Shown here: positions 15,281 to 23,859 of the stretch, in pieces
Layout: every line of letters starts with the position of its first letter
How positions within the stretch are numbered: the stretch's first letter is position 1
Origin: a virus
Direction: 5' to 3' (one strand)
DNA length: 39,915 nucleotides
IMG/VR virus record: IMGVR_UViG_3300044699_000092
Coordinates: 1-39,915 of that record
Made by a program: the position numbers and the translations under genes
Notes under the pieces: model-generated
Told to the model about the DNA's origin: nothing
What the model saw: only the letters and a program-made list of their open reading frames with translations
Databases searched by the model: none

Positions 15281-15517
15281 ATGCCCAGCCAGAAACGCAG
15301 CCTGTTGCGCATGCGCAAGCGCGGGCGACAGTTTCACCCCGATGGGGTGCGGGCCGAAATTCAGGCTCACCGGCTGGTGCAAACCCTGCAGGCTTTTATC
15401 TTTGGCGAAACCGACAAGAACGGCAGGAAGCTGGCCGACCTGAGCACGGCGCAGGTGCGCGCGATCGACGTGCTGTTGAAGAAATGCGTGCCCGACCTCA
15501 CCCGCACGTTGATCTAG
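15281..15517 (+). CDS. terS: Terminase small subunit, probable
   Basis: A 78-residue basic protein immediately upstream of the large terminase gene. The segment 'LSTAQVRAIDVLLKKCVPDL' matches the conserved helical end of small podoviral small-terminase proteins (x-x-Q-V-x-A-x-x-x-L-L-K-K-x-x-P-D-L). The N-terminus is rich in arginine (SQKRSLLRMRKRGRQF), suitable for DNA recognition. Small subunits choose the packaging start and regulate the motor. Assignment rests on position and this motif. Confidence 0.65.
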   Translation: MPSQKRSLLRMRKRGRQFHPDGVRAEIQAHRLVQTLQAFIFGETDKNGRKLADLSTAQVRAIDVLLKKCVPDLTRTLI

Positions 15518-15530
15518 CGCAGACGTCAAC

Positions 15531-17086
15531 GTGCGCTACGTTGCCGAGCTGCCGAAAGTGCTCACGAAGGAGGAGTGGATCAGGAAGTACGGAGTTCCTG
15601 ACACACTTGAATTGACGGCACTGCCGGCACCGGGCAACGGCAATGGACGCGCAAACTGAGCAAGTAAAACCATCTGGTCGCCCGGCGGCAACTTCGCGCA
15701 GTGGGCCCTGCTCGAATGTCCCGTGTTCGAGGTGTTCTTCGGCGGCGCCCGCGGCGGCGGCAAGACCTGATGGCGTGCTCGGCGAGTGGATGGTTCACGC
15801 CGACGCATACGGCATCAATGCGTCGGGTTGATGCTGCGGCGCACCCGCACCGAACTGATGGACACGGTCGAGCGCTCGCGGATGATCTACGGGCCGTTGA
15901 AATGGAGCTACAACGAGCAGGAGAAGACATGGCGCGATCCCCACGGCGCCCGGCTCAAGTTCAGCTATCTGGAGCGCGACGCCGACGCCGAGCTTTATCA
16001 GGGCCACAGTTACTCCAGGCTTTACGTGGAGGAGGCGGGCAACTTCCCGTCGCCTGCCCCTATCTTCAAGCTGTTTGCGACCTTGCGGAGTGGATCAGGT
16101 GTGCCGGTTGGGATCCGGCTAACTGGCAACCCGGGCGGTCCTGGCCACCAGTGGATAAAGACGCGCTACATTGACCCGGCGCCGCTCGGCAACAAGGTGA
16201 TTACCGACGCCGTCACAGGATTGCAGCGCGTTTTCATCCCGTCGAAGGTTGGCAACAACCAGTTCATCGACGTGGAGGCATACAAGCAGCGGCTGCGGTC
16301 GTCAGGATCGAAGGAATTGGTGCAGGCGTGGCTCGATGGTGACTGGTCGGTCACGCTGGGCGCGTTCTTCGACTGCTGGGACACCTCCCGGCATGTGATC
16401 CCGCCGTTCGAGATCCCGAAGGGCTGGATGCGGTTCCGCTCGATGGACTGGGGCAGCGCTTCACCGTTCTCGGTCGGCTGGTGGGCGATCGCCTCGGACG
16501 AGTGGCAGGTGCATGGCCGCATCATCCCGCGCGGCTGCATGGTGAGATATCGCGAGTGGTACGGCTGCCGGCCAGGCGAGCCCAATGTCGGCTTGAAGCT
16601 GCATGCCGGCGAGGTTGGCAAAGGAATTATGTCGAGGGAAAAGGACGAGGAAATATCCTATGGCGTGCTCGATCCTTCGGCTTTTGCCGAGGATGGTGGG
16701 CCGTCGATCGCCGAGCGCATGGGCACCGACACCGGCGGCAAGATCTGGTTTCGCAAGGCCGACAACAACCGGGTGCGGGTGATGGGCCACCTCGGCGGCT
16801 GGGATCAGATGCGTGCGCGGCTGGTCGGCAACGACGACGGTCACGCCATGCTGATGGTGTTCTCGACCTGCACCGATTTCATTAGAACCGTTCCATTTTT
16901 GCAACACGATCCCGACCGGCACGAAGATGTCATGACCGATAGCGAGGACCACGCCGCCGACGAGGCCCGCTATGCCTGCATGTCGCGGCCGTGGGTAGCG
17001 GTGAAAGAGCCGCAAAAGCCGGCCGACGTGTCGGGCTACGAGGTGTATCGCAAGAGCACTGCGCCGAGGACTGGAAGCAATTCTAA
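15531..17086 (+). CDS. terL: Terminase large subunit (several frame breaks)
   Basis: The DNA packaging motor ATPase and nuclease. The probable start is GTG at 15531 (RYVAELPKVLTKEEWIRKYG). Walker A is FFGGARGGGKT at 15735-15767, followed at once by a false stop (15768-15770) that needs a one-base correction. A long intact stretch follows from about 15830 (GLMLRRTRTELMDTVERSRM), with Walker B-like RLYVEEAGNF, then the nuclease-domain motifs SMDWGSASPFS and GVLDPSAF. The C-terminus needs a shift near 17060 to end AEDWKQF at 17086. Breaks are near 15650, 15768, 15825 and 17060. Corrected size is about 518 residues. Confidence 0.9.
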
Positions 17087-17095
17087 TCGCTACAC

Positions 17096-17114
17096 CGTGA
17101 CGATTAGCGTCACG
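17096..17114. repeat. Hairpin after the terminase gene
   Basis: CGTGACG-ATTAG-CGTCACG is a perfect 7-base stem with a 5-base loop, 9 bases after the terminase stop. An outer CTAATCG (17083-17089), overlapping the stop codon, can instead pair with CGATTAG at 17101-17107 or 17113-17119, so alternative folds exist. No T-run follows. It may serve RNA processing or weak termination. Confidence 0.45.
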
Positions 17115-17121
17115 ATTAGGA

Positions 17122-17206
17122 ATGAGCGCGGAGCACGCCGGGCGACGGTGTGGGTGTTCCCGGCAACGGGCCGGCCAGCCCGGCCCCGCGCCCGTCCCCA
17201 TCATAA
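17122..17206 (+). CDS. Possible very short protein (frame break), weak
   Basis: ATG at 17122 gives MSAEHAG and, after a one-base shift, GDGVGVPGNGPASPAPRPSP with a stop at 17204-17206. The product would be about 27 residues, proline- and glycine-rich. There is no good RBS and no family. It may be nothing more than leader sequence for the next gene. Confidence 0.25.
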
Positions 17207-17218
17207 CAGGGGCTGCCA

Positions 17219-17414
17219 ATGCCGCCAGTCAGCCAGGCGCAGCGGGCGGCGATGTACGCCGCGGCCGCCGGGCAAATCCACGCTCGGCATTCCGAAAAAG
17301 GTTGGCAAAGAATTCGTCGCCGCCGATGAGGGCGGCAAGCTGCCGGCCAAGGCCAATCCCAACAAGAAAAAGCCGAAACTGCGGATCGGCCGGCAAACCT
17401 ACGGCGAGGATTGA
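17219..17414 (+). CDS. Small conserved phage protein, MPPVSxAQ type (frame break)
   Basis: It starts MPPVSQAQRAAMYAAAAG at 17219 after CAGGGG. A shift near 17272 gives KSTLGIPKKVGKEFVAAD, a lysine-rich tail (NKKKPKLRIGRQ) and the end TYGED. The pair of motifs S-x-A-Q-x-A-A-M-x-A-A and STLGIPKxVGxxFVxAD is one I recognise from a small, basic, uncharacterised protein near portal genes in alphaproteobacterial phages. Corrected length is about 65 residues. Confidence 0.65.
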
Positions 17415-17418
17415 AATC

Positions 17419-17739
17419 ATGTCAGTGGTGGAAAAGTTCGCGGCATTTGTCGGCTCGCTGTCGCCCGATGAGCAGGGCCAGGTGATGCCGCTGATGATGT
17501 CCTACATGAAAGGCAATCTCGGTGCCGGCATGCAAGGACCGTCGATGGGCGGCCCTGATGCGCCGCCACCCCCTGCCGGCCCCGATGCCGGCGGCCCTCC
17601 TGGCGCTGTATCGGCGGTTCCTCCGGGTACGGCGCCAGGACCGGCCCCGTTGCCGCCGCCGCTGCCCGGCCTGCAGCCTGGCGGGCTGATGGGGCGGCCG
17701 CCGCTGCCGCCGACGCAAATCGGCAACAAGGCATATTGA
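17419..17739 (+). CDS. Proline/glycine-rich protein upstream of portal
   Basis: A 106-residue protein. The first 35 residues (MSVVEKFAAFVGSLSPDEQG...) form helices; the rest is almost entirely proline, glycine and alanine (GPDAPPPPAGPDAGGPPGAV). It is intact in one frame and ends one base before the portal start. It is probably a disordered head-assembly or packaging accessory. No homologous family is recalled. Confidence 0.65.
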   Translation: MSVVEKFAAFVGSLSPDEQGQVMPLMMSYMKGNLGAGMQGPSMGGPDAPPPPAGPDAGGPPGAVSAVPPGTAPGPAPLPPPLPGLQPGGLMGRPPLPPTQIGNKAY

Positions 17740-17740
17740 A

Positions 17741-19788
17741 ATGACGGTTTCCAACGTCACCAATTTCACCGGCTACAGTTCGGCCACGCGCAGCGGCTCG
17801 GTCGGCCGCTCGCCGGTCACCGACGATCCGCGCACGGGCGAGGACGATCAGGGTTTCTGGCCGCTCTCCAAGCTGGTGCTGGCCTACACCACGTATCTCG
17901 ACAGCAAGAGCCTGGAAATACAGGAGCAGCAGACCGCACGACGCTATCGCCACGGCGCGCAATGGACATCGGACCAGATCAAGACCTTCAATCTGCGGAA
18001 ACAGCCGGTCGTCACCTACAACAAGATCGGCCCGAAGGTGGACGGCATTGTCGGGACGGTTGAGCGGCTCAAGCAGGATCCCAAGGCATTTCCGCGCTCA
18101 CCGCAACATCAGGCCGGCGCTGATCTGGCGACCGCGGTGCTGCGCTATTTGATGGACAATAACAACTGGAACGCAATCTCGCCGTTTGTATCCGAAGCAG
18201 CGGCGGTGGATGGCCTGGGTGGGGTTGAGATCGATCTCAAAGCAGTGCCGCAAACGGTGCAATCGCAGCACGGCACACCACAGCAACAACCTGACTACGA
18301 CATCATGTTTGGACCCGTCGATAACGACGGGTTTTTTTATGACCCGCGTTCGTTCAAGAACGATTTTTCCGATGCGCGCTATCTCGGCGTCGGCAAGTTC
18401 GTGGACGAGGAACAGCTGATCGAAATGCTGCCGGGAATGGAAGAGGACATCAAGGCCGCCTGCGACGGCAATACCGAATTGATGTCGAATTCCGACCGCG
18501 ACAACCGATGGTTCGCGACCAATGGCGATTTCAAACAGGTCCGGCTGGTGGACTGCTGGTATCGATCGCGCGGCGGCTGGAAGTGGGCGCTCTATACCGG
18601 CTCGAAAATATTGATGCAGGGTGTGTCGCCGTTCGTTGACGAACTCGACCAGCCGATCAGCAAGTACATCATGTTTTCGGCCTGCGTCGATCATGATGGC
18701 GATCGCTACGGTTTTCCGCGCAATCTGATATCGCCGCAGGACGAGGTCAACCAGCGCCGATCGAAGGGGCTGCACGAACTCAACAACCGCCGCATCGTCG
18801 CCACCAAGGCGGCGGTGGCAGACGCCAATATCGAGGCGCTGCGGCGCGAGGCCGCGCGCGCGGACGGCATTGTGCTGCTCAACACCAGCCTGGACGACCT
18901 GCGCTTCGATGATCAGGCCAAGCAAGCGGCGGTGATGGGGCAGCTTGAGTTTATGCGCGATGCGGCAATGGAAATCGAAAAATTTGGCCCCAACTCGGCA
19001 ATGATCGGCGGCGATGCGGCGAGCAGCGGATCGAGCGGCCGCGCCATTGCGCTGTTGCAGCAGGCCGGCCTGGCCGGGCTCGGGCCATACATGTTCAATT
19101 GCGCGGCTTCAAGATGCGGCTGTACCGCGCGCTGTTCTGCGCGGCGCAGAAATACTGGACCAATCAGCGCTGGATCCGGGTGACCGACGCCGAGGGCGAG
19201 CCGCAATTCGTGGAAATCAACGCAATGCTCAACGGCCCGGATGGCCAGCCGACGGGGATGATGCGCAACGCCATCGGCGAATTGGACGTTGACATCATCC
19301 TCGACGAGGGCCCCGACACCATCACGCTGATGCAGGATACCTATGAGGCGATTTCGCAGGCGCTGCCGGCAGTGGCGCCGATGCTGTCGCCGGCGGCGGC
19401 GAAGGCGGTAATGGGCGTGCTGATTGAGACCTCGCCGTTGCCGGCCGATGTGAAGAAGAAATTCCGCGACGCCGACCAACAGCAAGCGCAGCAGCCCGAT
19501 CCGAAGCAGCAGGAAGCCGCGGCCAAGCTGTTGCTGCAGCAGCAGGAGGCGGCGGCGCGCATTGCCAGCGATAAGCAGAACGCGCAGTCGCAGTTGGAGA
19601 TCAAGCAGGCGGCTGCGGCAGCGGAAATCCAGATCAAGCGCGAGGCGGCCGCCAACGAGATCGCGATCGAGCGCGACAAGGCGCACAACGCCATGCAGCT
19701 CGAGCTATTCAAGGCCGGCAAGCAAGCGGAACTGCAGCAGCGTGAAGCGGAACTGCAGGTCGCCAGCGGCCACAACATCGCTCCGTAA
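17741..19788 (+). CDS. Portal protein, P22-like (one frame break)
   Basis: The ring protein through which DNA enters and leaves the head and to which the tail adaptor binds. It begins MTVSNVTNFTGYSSATRSGS. Typical portal segments include 'RKQPVVTYNKIGPKVDGIVG', 'DNDGFFYDPRSFKNDFSDAR', GFPRNLISPQDEVNQRRSKG and ARADGIVLLNTSLDD. A shift near 19098 joins the body to the part starting RGFKMRLYRALFCAAQKYWT. The last 110 residues are alanine-, glutamine- and lysine-rich and form a long coiled coil (AAAAEIQIKREAAANEIAIE), as in the P22 portal barrel. Corrected size is about 682 residues, close to P22 gp1. Confidence 0.88.
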
Positions 19789-19906
19789 TCGTCACCGGCA
19801 ACGATACAGCCGGGCGTTCGGGTAGCGCACTTCATACCCGTTTCGCATCGTCCAGGCGACATTGGGCGTTTCGTAGTGCGGCCACGATACGGCCGAAGGA
19901 GAACCT

Positions 19907-20857
19907 ATGAGCACAGAACCAGCAGGCGGCACGATCAGTGGTAACAGTACCGACACCAACACCATCACTGATCAACAGCTATTCGACCATGCAGTAACCA
20001 CCCCTGATCCGGCACCGGCAGCACCATCTGGCGGAGATGAACGTCCTGATGCAATGCCGTCGCCGGGCCCGTCGTCAGCCGACGCGCCGGCATCGACACG
20101 GCCGGACCTGCAACAGCCGCAGCAGCAGCCGCGAACCCCGCAAGGGCAATTCGCGCCCAAGCCAAAGGCTGAGCAGCAGGCGCCGCAACAGGGGCACAAC
20201 GTACCGCTGGCGGAATTGCTGAAGGAACGCGACGCAAGGCAGAGGCTGGAAGCGCACGCGGCAGAATTGACGCGGGCGGTGATGGAGCTGCAACAGCGTT
20301 TCAACCCCCAGCAACCGCAGCAACCGCAGCAACCGCAAGGACCACAGACCATTTTTGATGATCCTGACACCTATCTTCAGCAGCGTGTCATGGAGCCCCT
20401 GCGACAAGAGGGGCAGATGTACATCATGAAGGTCAGGGATGATCTGAGCCGCGAGCAGGCGAACATGCAGTACGGCGCTCAAGAGGTGAACGCCGCGCTT
20501 ACAGCAGATCGCGCAATCCGGCACACCCCGCAAGGCAACTTCGTGTTCAATCAGATCATGCAGCACGGGCATCCTTACGGTCAGTTGGTACAGTGGCATC
20601 GGACCACCCGAATGCATGCAGCGATCGGTGCCGATCCACAAGCATGGTTGCAGCAGCAGCAGAAGACGTGGGCCGAGAACGAAAAGGTTCAGGACTACGT
20701 CGCTGAATTGCGCGCCAAGCGTCTGGCTCAGCAGGGTCGTCCGCAGAATGTCGTGCAATTGCCGCCGTCACTATCGTCGGTGCGGTCGTCATCCGGCCGC
20801 ATGGACAACGGCGGCGATCTGAGCAGCGCGTCGCTTTACGATTTCGCCACCAAGTAA
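19907..20857 (+). CDS. Scaffolding protein, probable
   Basis: A 316-residue, glutamine-rich, acidic protein starting MSTEPAGGTISGNSTDTNTI after GAAGGAG. A disordered proline-rich N-terminal third is followed by helical coiled coil (LLKERDARQRLEAHAAELTR; QQPQQPQQPQ) and a C-terminal helical part ending DLSSASLYDFATK. It lies between portal and coat genes, the classic place of the P22 scaffold, and has the expected composition. Scaffolds guide coat assembly and leave the head before packaging. The 118 bases before it hold no gene. Confidence 0.75.
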   Translation: MSTEPAGGTISGNSTDTNTITDQQLFDHAVTTPDPAPAAPSGGDERPDAMPSPGPSSADAPASTRPDLQQPQQQPRTPQGQFAPKPKAEQQAPQQGHNVPLAELLKERDARQRLEAHAAELTRAVMELQQRFNPQQPQQPQQPQGPQTIFDDPDTYLQQRVMEPLRQEGQMYIMKVRDDLSREQANMQYGAQEVNAALTADRAIRHTPQGNFVFNQIMQHGHPYGQLVQWHRTTRMHAAIGADPQAWLQQQQKTWAENEKVQDYVAELRAKRLAQQGRPQNVVQLPPSLSSVRSSSGRMDNGGDLSSASLYDFATK

Positions 20858-20881
20858 ACCGACCGTCCGTCCGATTGAAAC

Positions 20882-20904
20882 ACCCGCCGCAAGGCGGGTT
20901 TTTT
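20882..20904 (+). terminator. Rho-independent terminator after the scaffold gene
   Basis: ACCCGCC-GCAA-GGCGGGT followed by a run of T (20899-20904) is a canonical intrinsic terminator. It lies 25 bases after the scaffold stop and 36 bases before the capsid start, so the capsid is partly or wholly set apart from the upstream message, perhaps by partial read-through. Confidence 0.9.
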
Positions 20905-20939
20905 GTTGGCTGCGGTCATAGCAGAAAGGGCACACGGCC

Positions 20940-22088
20940 ATGGCCGTCTCCGACGTTCACAACAACAACAAGCTGATCAAGTTCACCCAGCAGATCAATC
21001 GCGAATGGGTGCGTGAGAACATGTTTAGCCCATACATGGGCGATGATCTCAACTCCATCATCCGCCGCCGCATGGAGCTTAAGGCTGGCGGCGAGGTGAT
21101 GAATATCCCGATTGTCTCGCGGCTGCAGGGGGTCGGCGTTTCCACCGGCCCGCTGGTCGGCAACGAGGACAAGATCGACGATTACGGCTATCGGGTGTGG
21201 ATCGAATGGGTGAGAAATGCCGTCGTCACCACCAAGGCCGAAATGCAAAAGGATAGCGCCGATATCTTCGGCGAAGCGAAACCATTGCTTTCGGATTGGC
21301 TCAACGAGGTTACCCGCGATGAGATCATCGCGGCATTGATGGCGCTGCCGACAGAAAGCCAGCCGGCGGCCGGCACGAGTTCGTGTAACGGCATCCAGTA
21401 CGACTTGAGCACGGCAGCACAACGCAAACACCTGGCGGCTCGATAATGTGGACCGCATCCTCTACGGCGCGGCCACGTCAAACTCGGCCACCGACCACGC
21501 CACCTCGCTGGCCAACGTGGACGCCACCGCCGACAAGTTCACGGCGGCCAATCTGTCGCTGCTCAAACGGGTGGCGATGGGGGCTAATCCGCGCATCAGG
21601 CCGTTTAAAACGCGCGACGGTTACGAGTATTTCGTCTGTTTCGCCGGGTTGAACACCTTCCGCGATCTCAAGGTCGATCTGCAGGTCGTGAACAAGGATG
21701 CGAGATCGCGCGAGGGCCGCGAGGTCAACGGCGCACCGGATAACCCGCTGTTCCAAGACGGCGACCAGATGTACGACGGCGTGATCGTCCGGCTCATCCG
21801 GAAATCTCGCTGTTCGTATCCAACGTCTGGACCTCGCTCAAGACTGCCGGCAACGGCGGCACCCGCGTGGAGCCGGTGTTCCTGTGCGGCCAGCAAGCGG
21901 TCGCGCTGGCCTACGGTCAAATGGCGAAGCCCACTTTTAGAAAAGAAGACGACTACGGCTTCGTGACCGGAACTGGAATTGAAGCAGCTTTCGGAGTAGG
22001 GAAAATTTTCAAGAAACATCCCAAGTCAGGCACCAAGCTGGTGCAATGGGGTGTCGCAACCGGGTTCTTCAACTCGGCGTCCGACTGA
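20940..22088 (+). CDS. Major capsid protein, DUF4043/N4-gp56-type (two frame breaks)
   Basis: It begins MAVSDVHNNNKLIKFTQQIN. Family segments are 'VGVSTGPLVGNEDKIDDYGY', WIEWVRNAVVTTKAEMQKDS, DIFGEAKPLLSDWLNE and PFKTRDGYEYFVCFAGLNTF. Shifts near 21425 and 21790 join three blocks; the last ends KLVQWGVATGFFNSASD. Corrected length is about 383 residues, normal for the family, which has the HK97 fold. It stands alone between a strong terminator and a structured RNA region, as expected for the most abundant protein. Confidence 0.85.
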
Positions 22089-22098
22089 CCATTAAGCA

Positions 22099-22141
22099 TT
22101 CGCTAATGGTCGCGACTGATTAGCGAAAGCTATTAGTCGCG
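22099..22141. promoter_or_regulatory. Two mutually exclusive RNA hairpins after the capsid gene
   Basis: Fold A pairs TTCGCTAAT (22099-22107) with ATTAGCGAA (22119-22127), nine perfect pairs. Fold B pairs 22111-22124 with 22129-22141, thirteen pairs with one bulged base, closed by a GAAA (GNRA) tetraloop at 22125-22128. The two share bases 22111-22127, so only one can form at a time. There is no T-run. The structure stands between the capsid gene and a small capsid-associated gene, and may set their expression ratio by processing or stability. Confidence 0.55.
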
Positions 22142-22171
22142 TTAACAGATCAATGAAGAGGGAATAGAACC

Positions 22172-22567
22172 ATGGTTGCTAACCTGATGACCAACACGCC
22201 GGCCCGCGATCCGTTCAACAACGCGGTGATCTCGGTCAACGGCCGCATCACCGCCGGGGCCGGCGGGCCGGCCACGCTCAGCGTCAAGATCGGCACCATC
22301 CCCGCCGGCGCGCTGATCCTCGGCGTCAACACCAACGTGGAGACGGCGCTGGTCGGCACCACGCCGACCTTCAACATCGGCACCACCGCAGCCGGCACCG
22401 ACATTGCCGCCGGCATTGCGCTGACGGCTGGAACGGTGACCACGCCGGTGGCGGCGGCGCTGACCAACCCGGTGGCGGCCGACACCGACGTGTGGGCCAA
22501 CATCACCGGCACGCCAACCGCCGGCGATGCCTACGTGTCGGTGCAATTCGTCAAGCCGGTTTCGTAA
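22172..22567 (+). CDS. Probable head decoration or capsid-associated protein
   Basis: A 131-residue protein (MVANLMTNTPARDPFNNAVI...) composed mainly of alanine, threonine, glycine and valine in short beta strands (LSVKIGTIPAGALILGVNTN). It is intact and follows the capsid gene with its own GAGGGAA site. This position and composition are typical of decoration or cement proteins. I do not recognise the exact family, so the role is inference. Confidence 0.55.
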   Translation: MVANLMTNTPARDPFNNAVISVNGRITAGAGGPATLSVKIGTIPAGALILGVNTNVETALVGTTPTFNIGTTAAGTDIAAGIALTAGTVTTPVAAALTNPVAADTDVWANITGTPTAGDAYVSVQFVKPVS

Positions 22568-22967
22568 ATGGCCAGGATCACCTGGCTCGGCAGCAGCGAG
22601 GACTATCGGGAGGGCGAAAGCCCTCTCGAAGCCGTCACGTGGAACGGCGTGCTGTTCACCGCCGGCGACAAGGTCGAGGTGACCGACGAGTGGATGATCG
22701 CCAAGGCCAAGGGAAACCGGTTTTTTCTGGTGGAGGAGACTGGGGAAAATCCACCCCCCCATCTCCCTATGGGGAAAATGCACCCCCCAATTTCCCCAGC
22801 TTCCGGCCAAGCCGGAAATGTGGACCAACGACATGCCGGACGATGATCCGTTGCGCTATCCCGACAATCCACCGGACTATCCGCCGGAGGATGATCCTGA
22901 GCGAGAGCCCAAGAAACGGCGCGGCCGCCCGCCGCGCATAAGGGAAAACACCGATGGCGATCAGTAA
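22568..22967 (+). CDS. Small virion protein with AT-hook-like tail (frame break)
   Basis: It starts MARITWLGSSEDYREGESPL immediately after the previous stop. A small beta domain (TWNGVLFTAGDKVEVTDEWM) resembles short phage head proteins. A shift near 22810 links it to MWTNDMPDDDPLRYPDNPPD and a basic KKRRGRPPRI near the end, an AT-hook-like motif, stopping at 22967 inside the next gene. Corrected length is about 132 residues. The middle contains a 28-base-spaced repeat that may be a source of the frame problem. Confidence 0.55.
22741..22797 (+). repeat. Two copies of GGGGAAAAT-xx-ACCCCCC with a terminal inverted part
   Basis: TGGGGAAAATCCACCCCCC (22741-22759) and TGGGGAAAATGCACCCCCC (22770-22788) are direct repeats, followed by AATTTCCCCA (22789-22798), which can pair with either TGGGGAAA. 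The tract lies inside a small virion gene and encodes a proline-rich piece. The long C and G runs are also prone to sequencing error. Confidence 0.55.
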
Positions 22968-23586
22968 CTACGGCGAACTCAAAGCCAAGCTGTCGCGGTA
23001 TCTGTTCAATCAGCGGTTTGTCGCCGACTATGATGACTATGCGACCATGTTCGAAGCTGACGCCAATTCGCGGCTGCGGGTGCTGCCGATGGAAACATCG
23101 GTGCTGCTTACCACCAGCAATGGCGACGTGGCCTTGCCCAGCGATTACCTGGCGTGGCGCACGGTGCGACCGACCGTGGACAATCCAACTGCGCCGGCCG
23201 CCATTCCGCCCTATGACGAACTCGACTATGTACACCCGGCTTATCTGCCGCCGGTGGGGCGCGGCTTCGATCGGTTGTTCACCATCGAGGGCAATACGTT
23301 CAAGGTGCGGCCGGTGGACGATCGCACCGGCGCCTACGAATTCCATTACTACCAGAAAATCCCCACTTTGGTCGGCAGCGACCTCAACAGCAATTGGCTG
23401 CTGACCGAATATCCCAACGCCTATCTGTTCGGAGTGATGGTCGAGGCCGCCGGCCAAGGCCGCAATGTGGAAATGGCGCAACTCTACAAGGCGCGGCGCG
23501 ACGAGGTGATCGAGGAAATCAAGCAGCGTTATGCGCTCACCACCGGCGCCACCAGCCCGGCGGTGCGGACCGCGGAGTATTTCTAA
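22954..23586 (+). CDS. Head-tail adaptor protein, SU10-type
   Basis: A 210-residue intact protein (MAISNYGELKAKLSRYLFNQ...). The opening helical region with 'FEADANSRLRVLPMET', then VALPSDYLAWRTVRP and FHYYQKIPTLVGSDLNSNWL, then YLFGVMVEAAGQGRNVEMAQ, is the layout of the phage SU10 adaptor family, which sits under the portal ring and connects it to the tail. It is typical length and in the expected place, after capsid genes and before the gp10-like gene. Confidence 0.8.
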   Translation: MAISNYGELKAKLSRYLFNQRFVADYDDYATMFEADANSRLRVLPMETSVLLTTSNGDVALPSDYLAWRTVRPTVDNPTAPAAIPPYDELDYVHPAYLPPVGRGFDRLFTIEGNTFKVRPVDDRTGAYEFHYYQKIPTLVGSDLNSNWLLTEYPNAYLFGVMVEAAGQGRNVEMAQLYKARRDEVIEEIKQRYALTTGATSPAVRTAEYF

Positions 23587-23859
23587 ATGTTCGATATCTT
23601 CGACGGTGACGGCAACAACATCGGCGCGATCGAGCTGTCGGAAAAACAGCAGCGGCTGCTGGAGGACGACGGCGCCAGCGTCGTCACCATCTTCCACACC
23701 CCGCGCATGCTGCAGCATGTGCTCGGCAATGACAGCGGCTCGTTCGAGATCAGCCGCAAGTCAGCCGATCGGCTGGTGGTGCGGCCCGATAGTCTACCGG
23801 CGCTGCGGCGCTACATTGCGATGCAAGTGCAGATCAAGAAAATGCAGGGGACGCCCTGA
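23587..23859 (+). CDS. Hypothetical small virion protein
   Basis: A 90-residue intact protein (MFDIFDGDGNNIGAIELSEK...) starting right at the adaptor's stop and overlapping the next start by TGATG. It ends in a basic helix (LPALRRYIAMQVQIKKMQG). There is no recognised domain. Coupling suggests it is part of the head-tail connector. Confidence 0.6.
   Translation: MFDIFDGDGNNIGAIELSEKQQRLLEDDGASVVTIFHTPRMLQHVLGNDSGSFEISRKSADRLVVRPDSLPALRRYIAMQVQIKKMQGTP

Noticed and set aside
21425-21800. Programmed ribosomal frameshift in the capsid gene
   Set aside because: No slippery heptamer or downstream structure was seen, and similar breaks occur throughout the genome.
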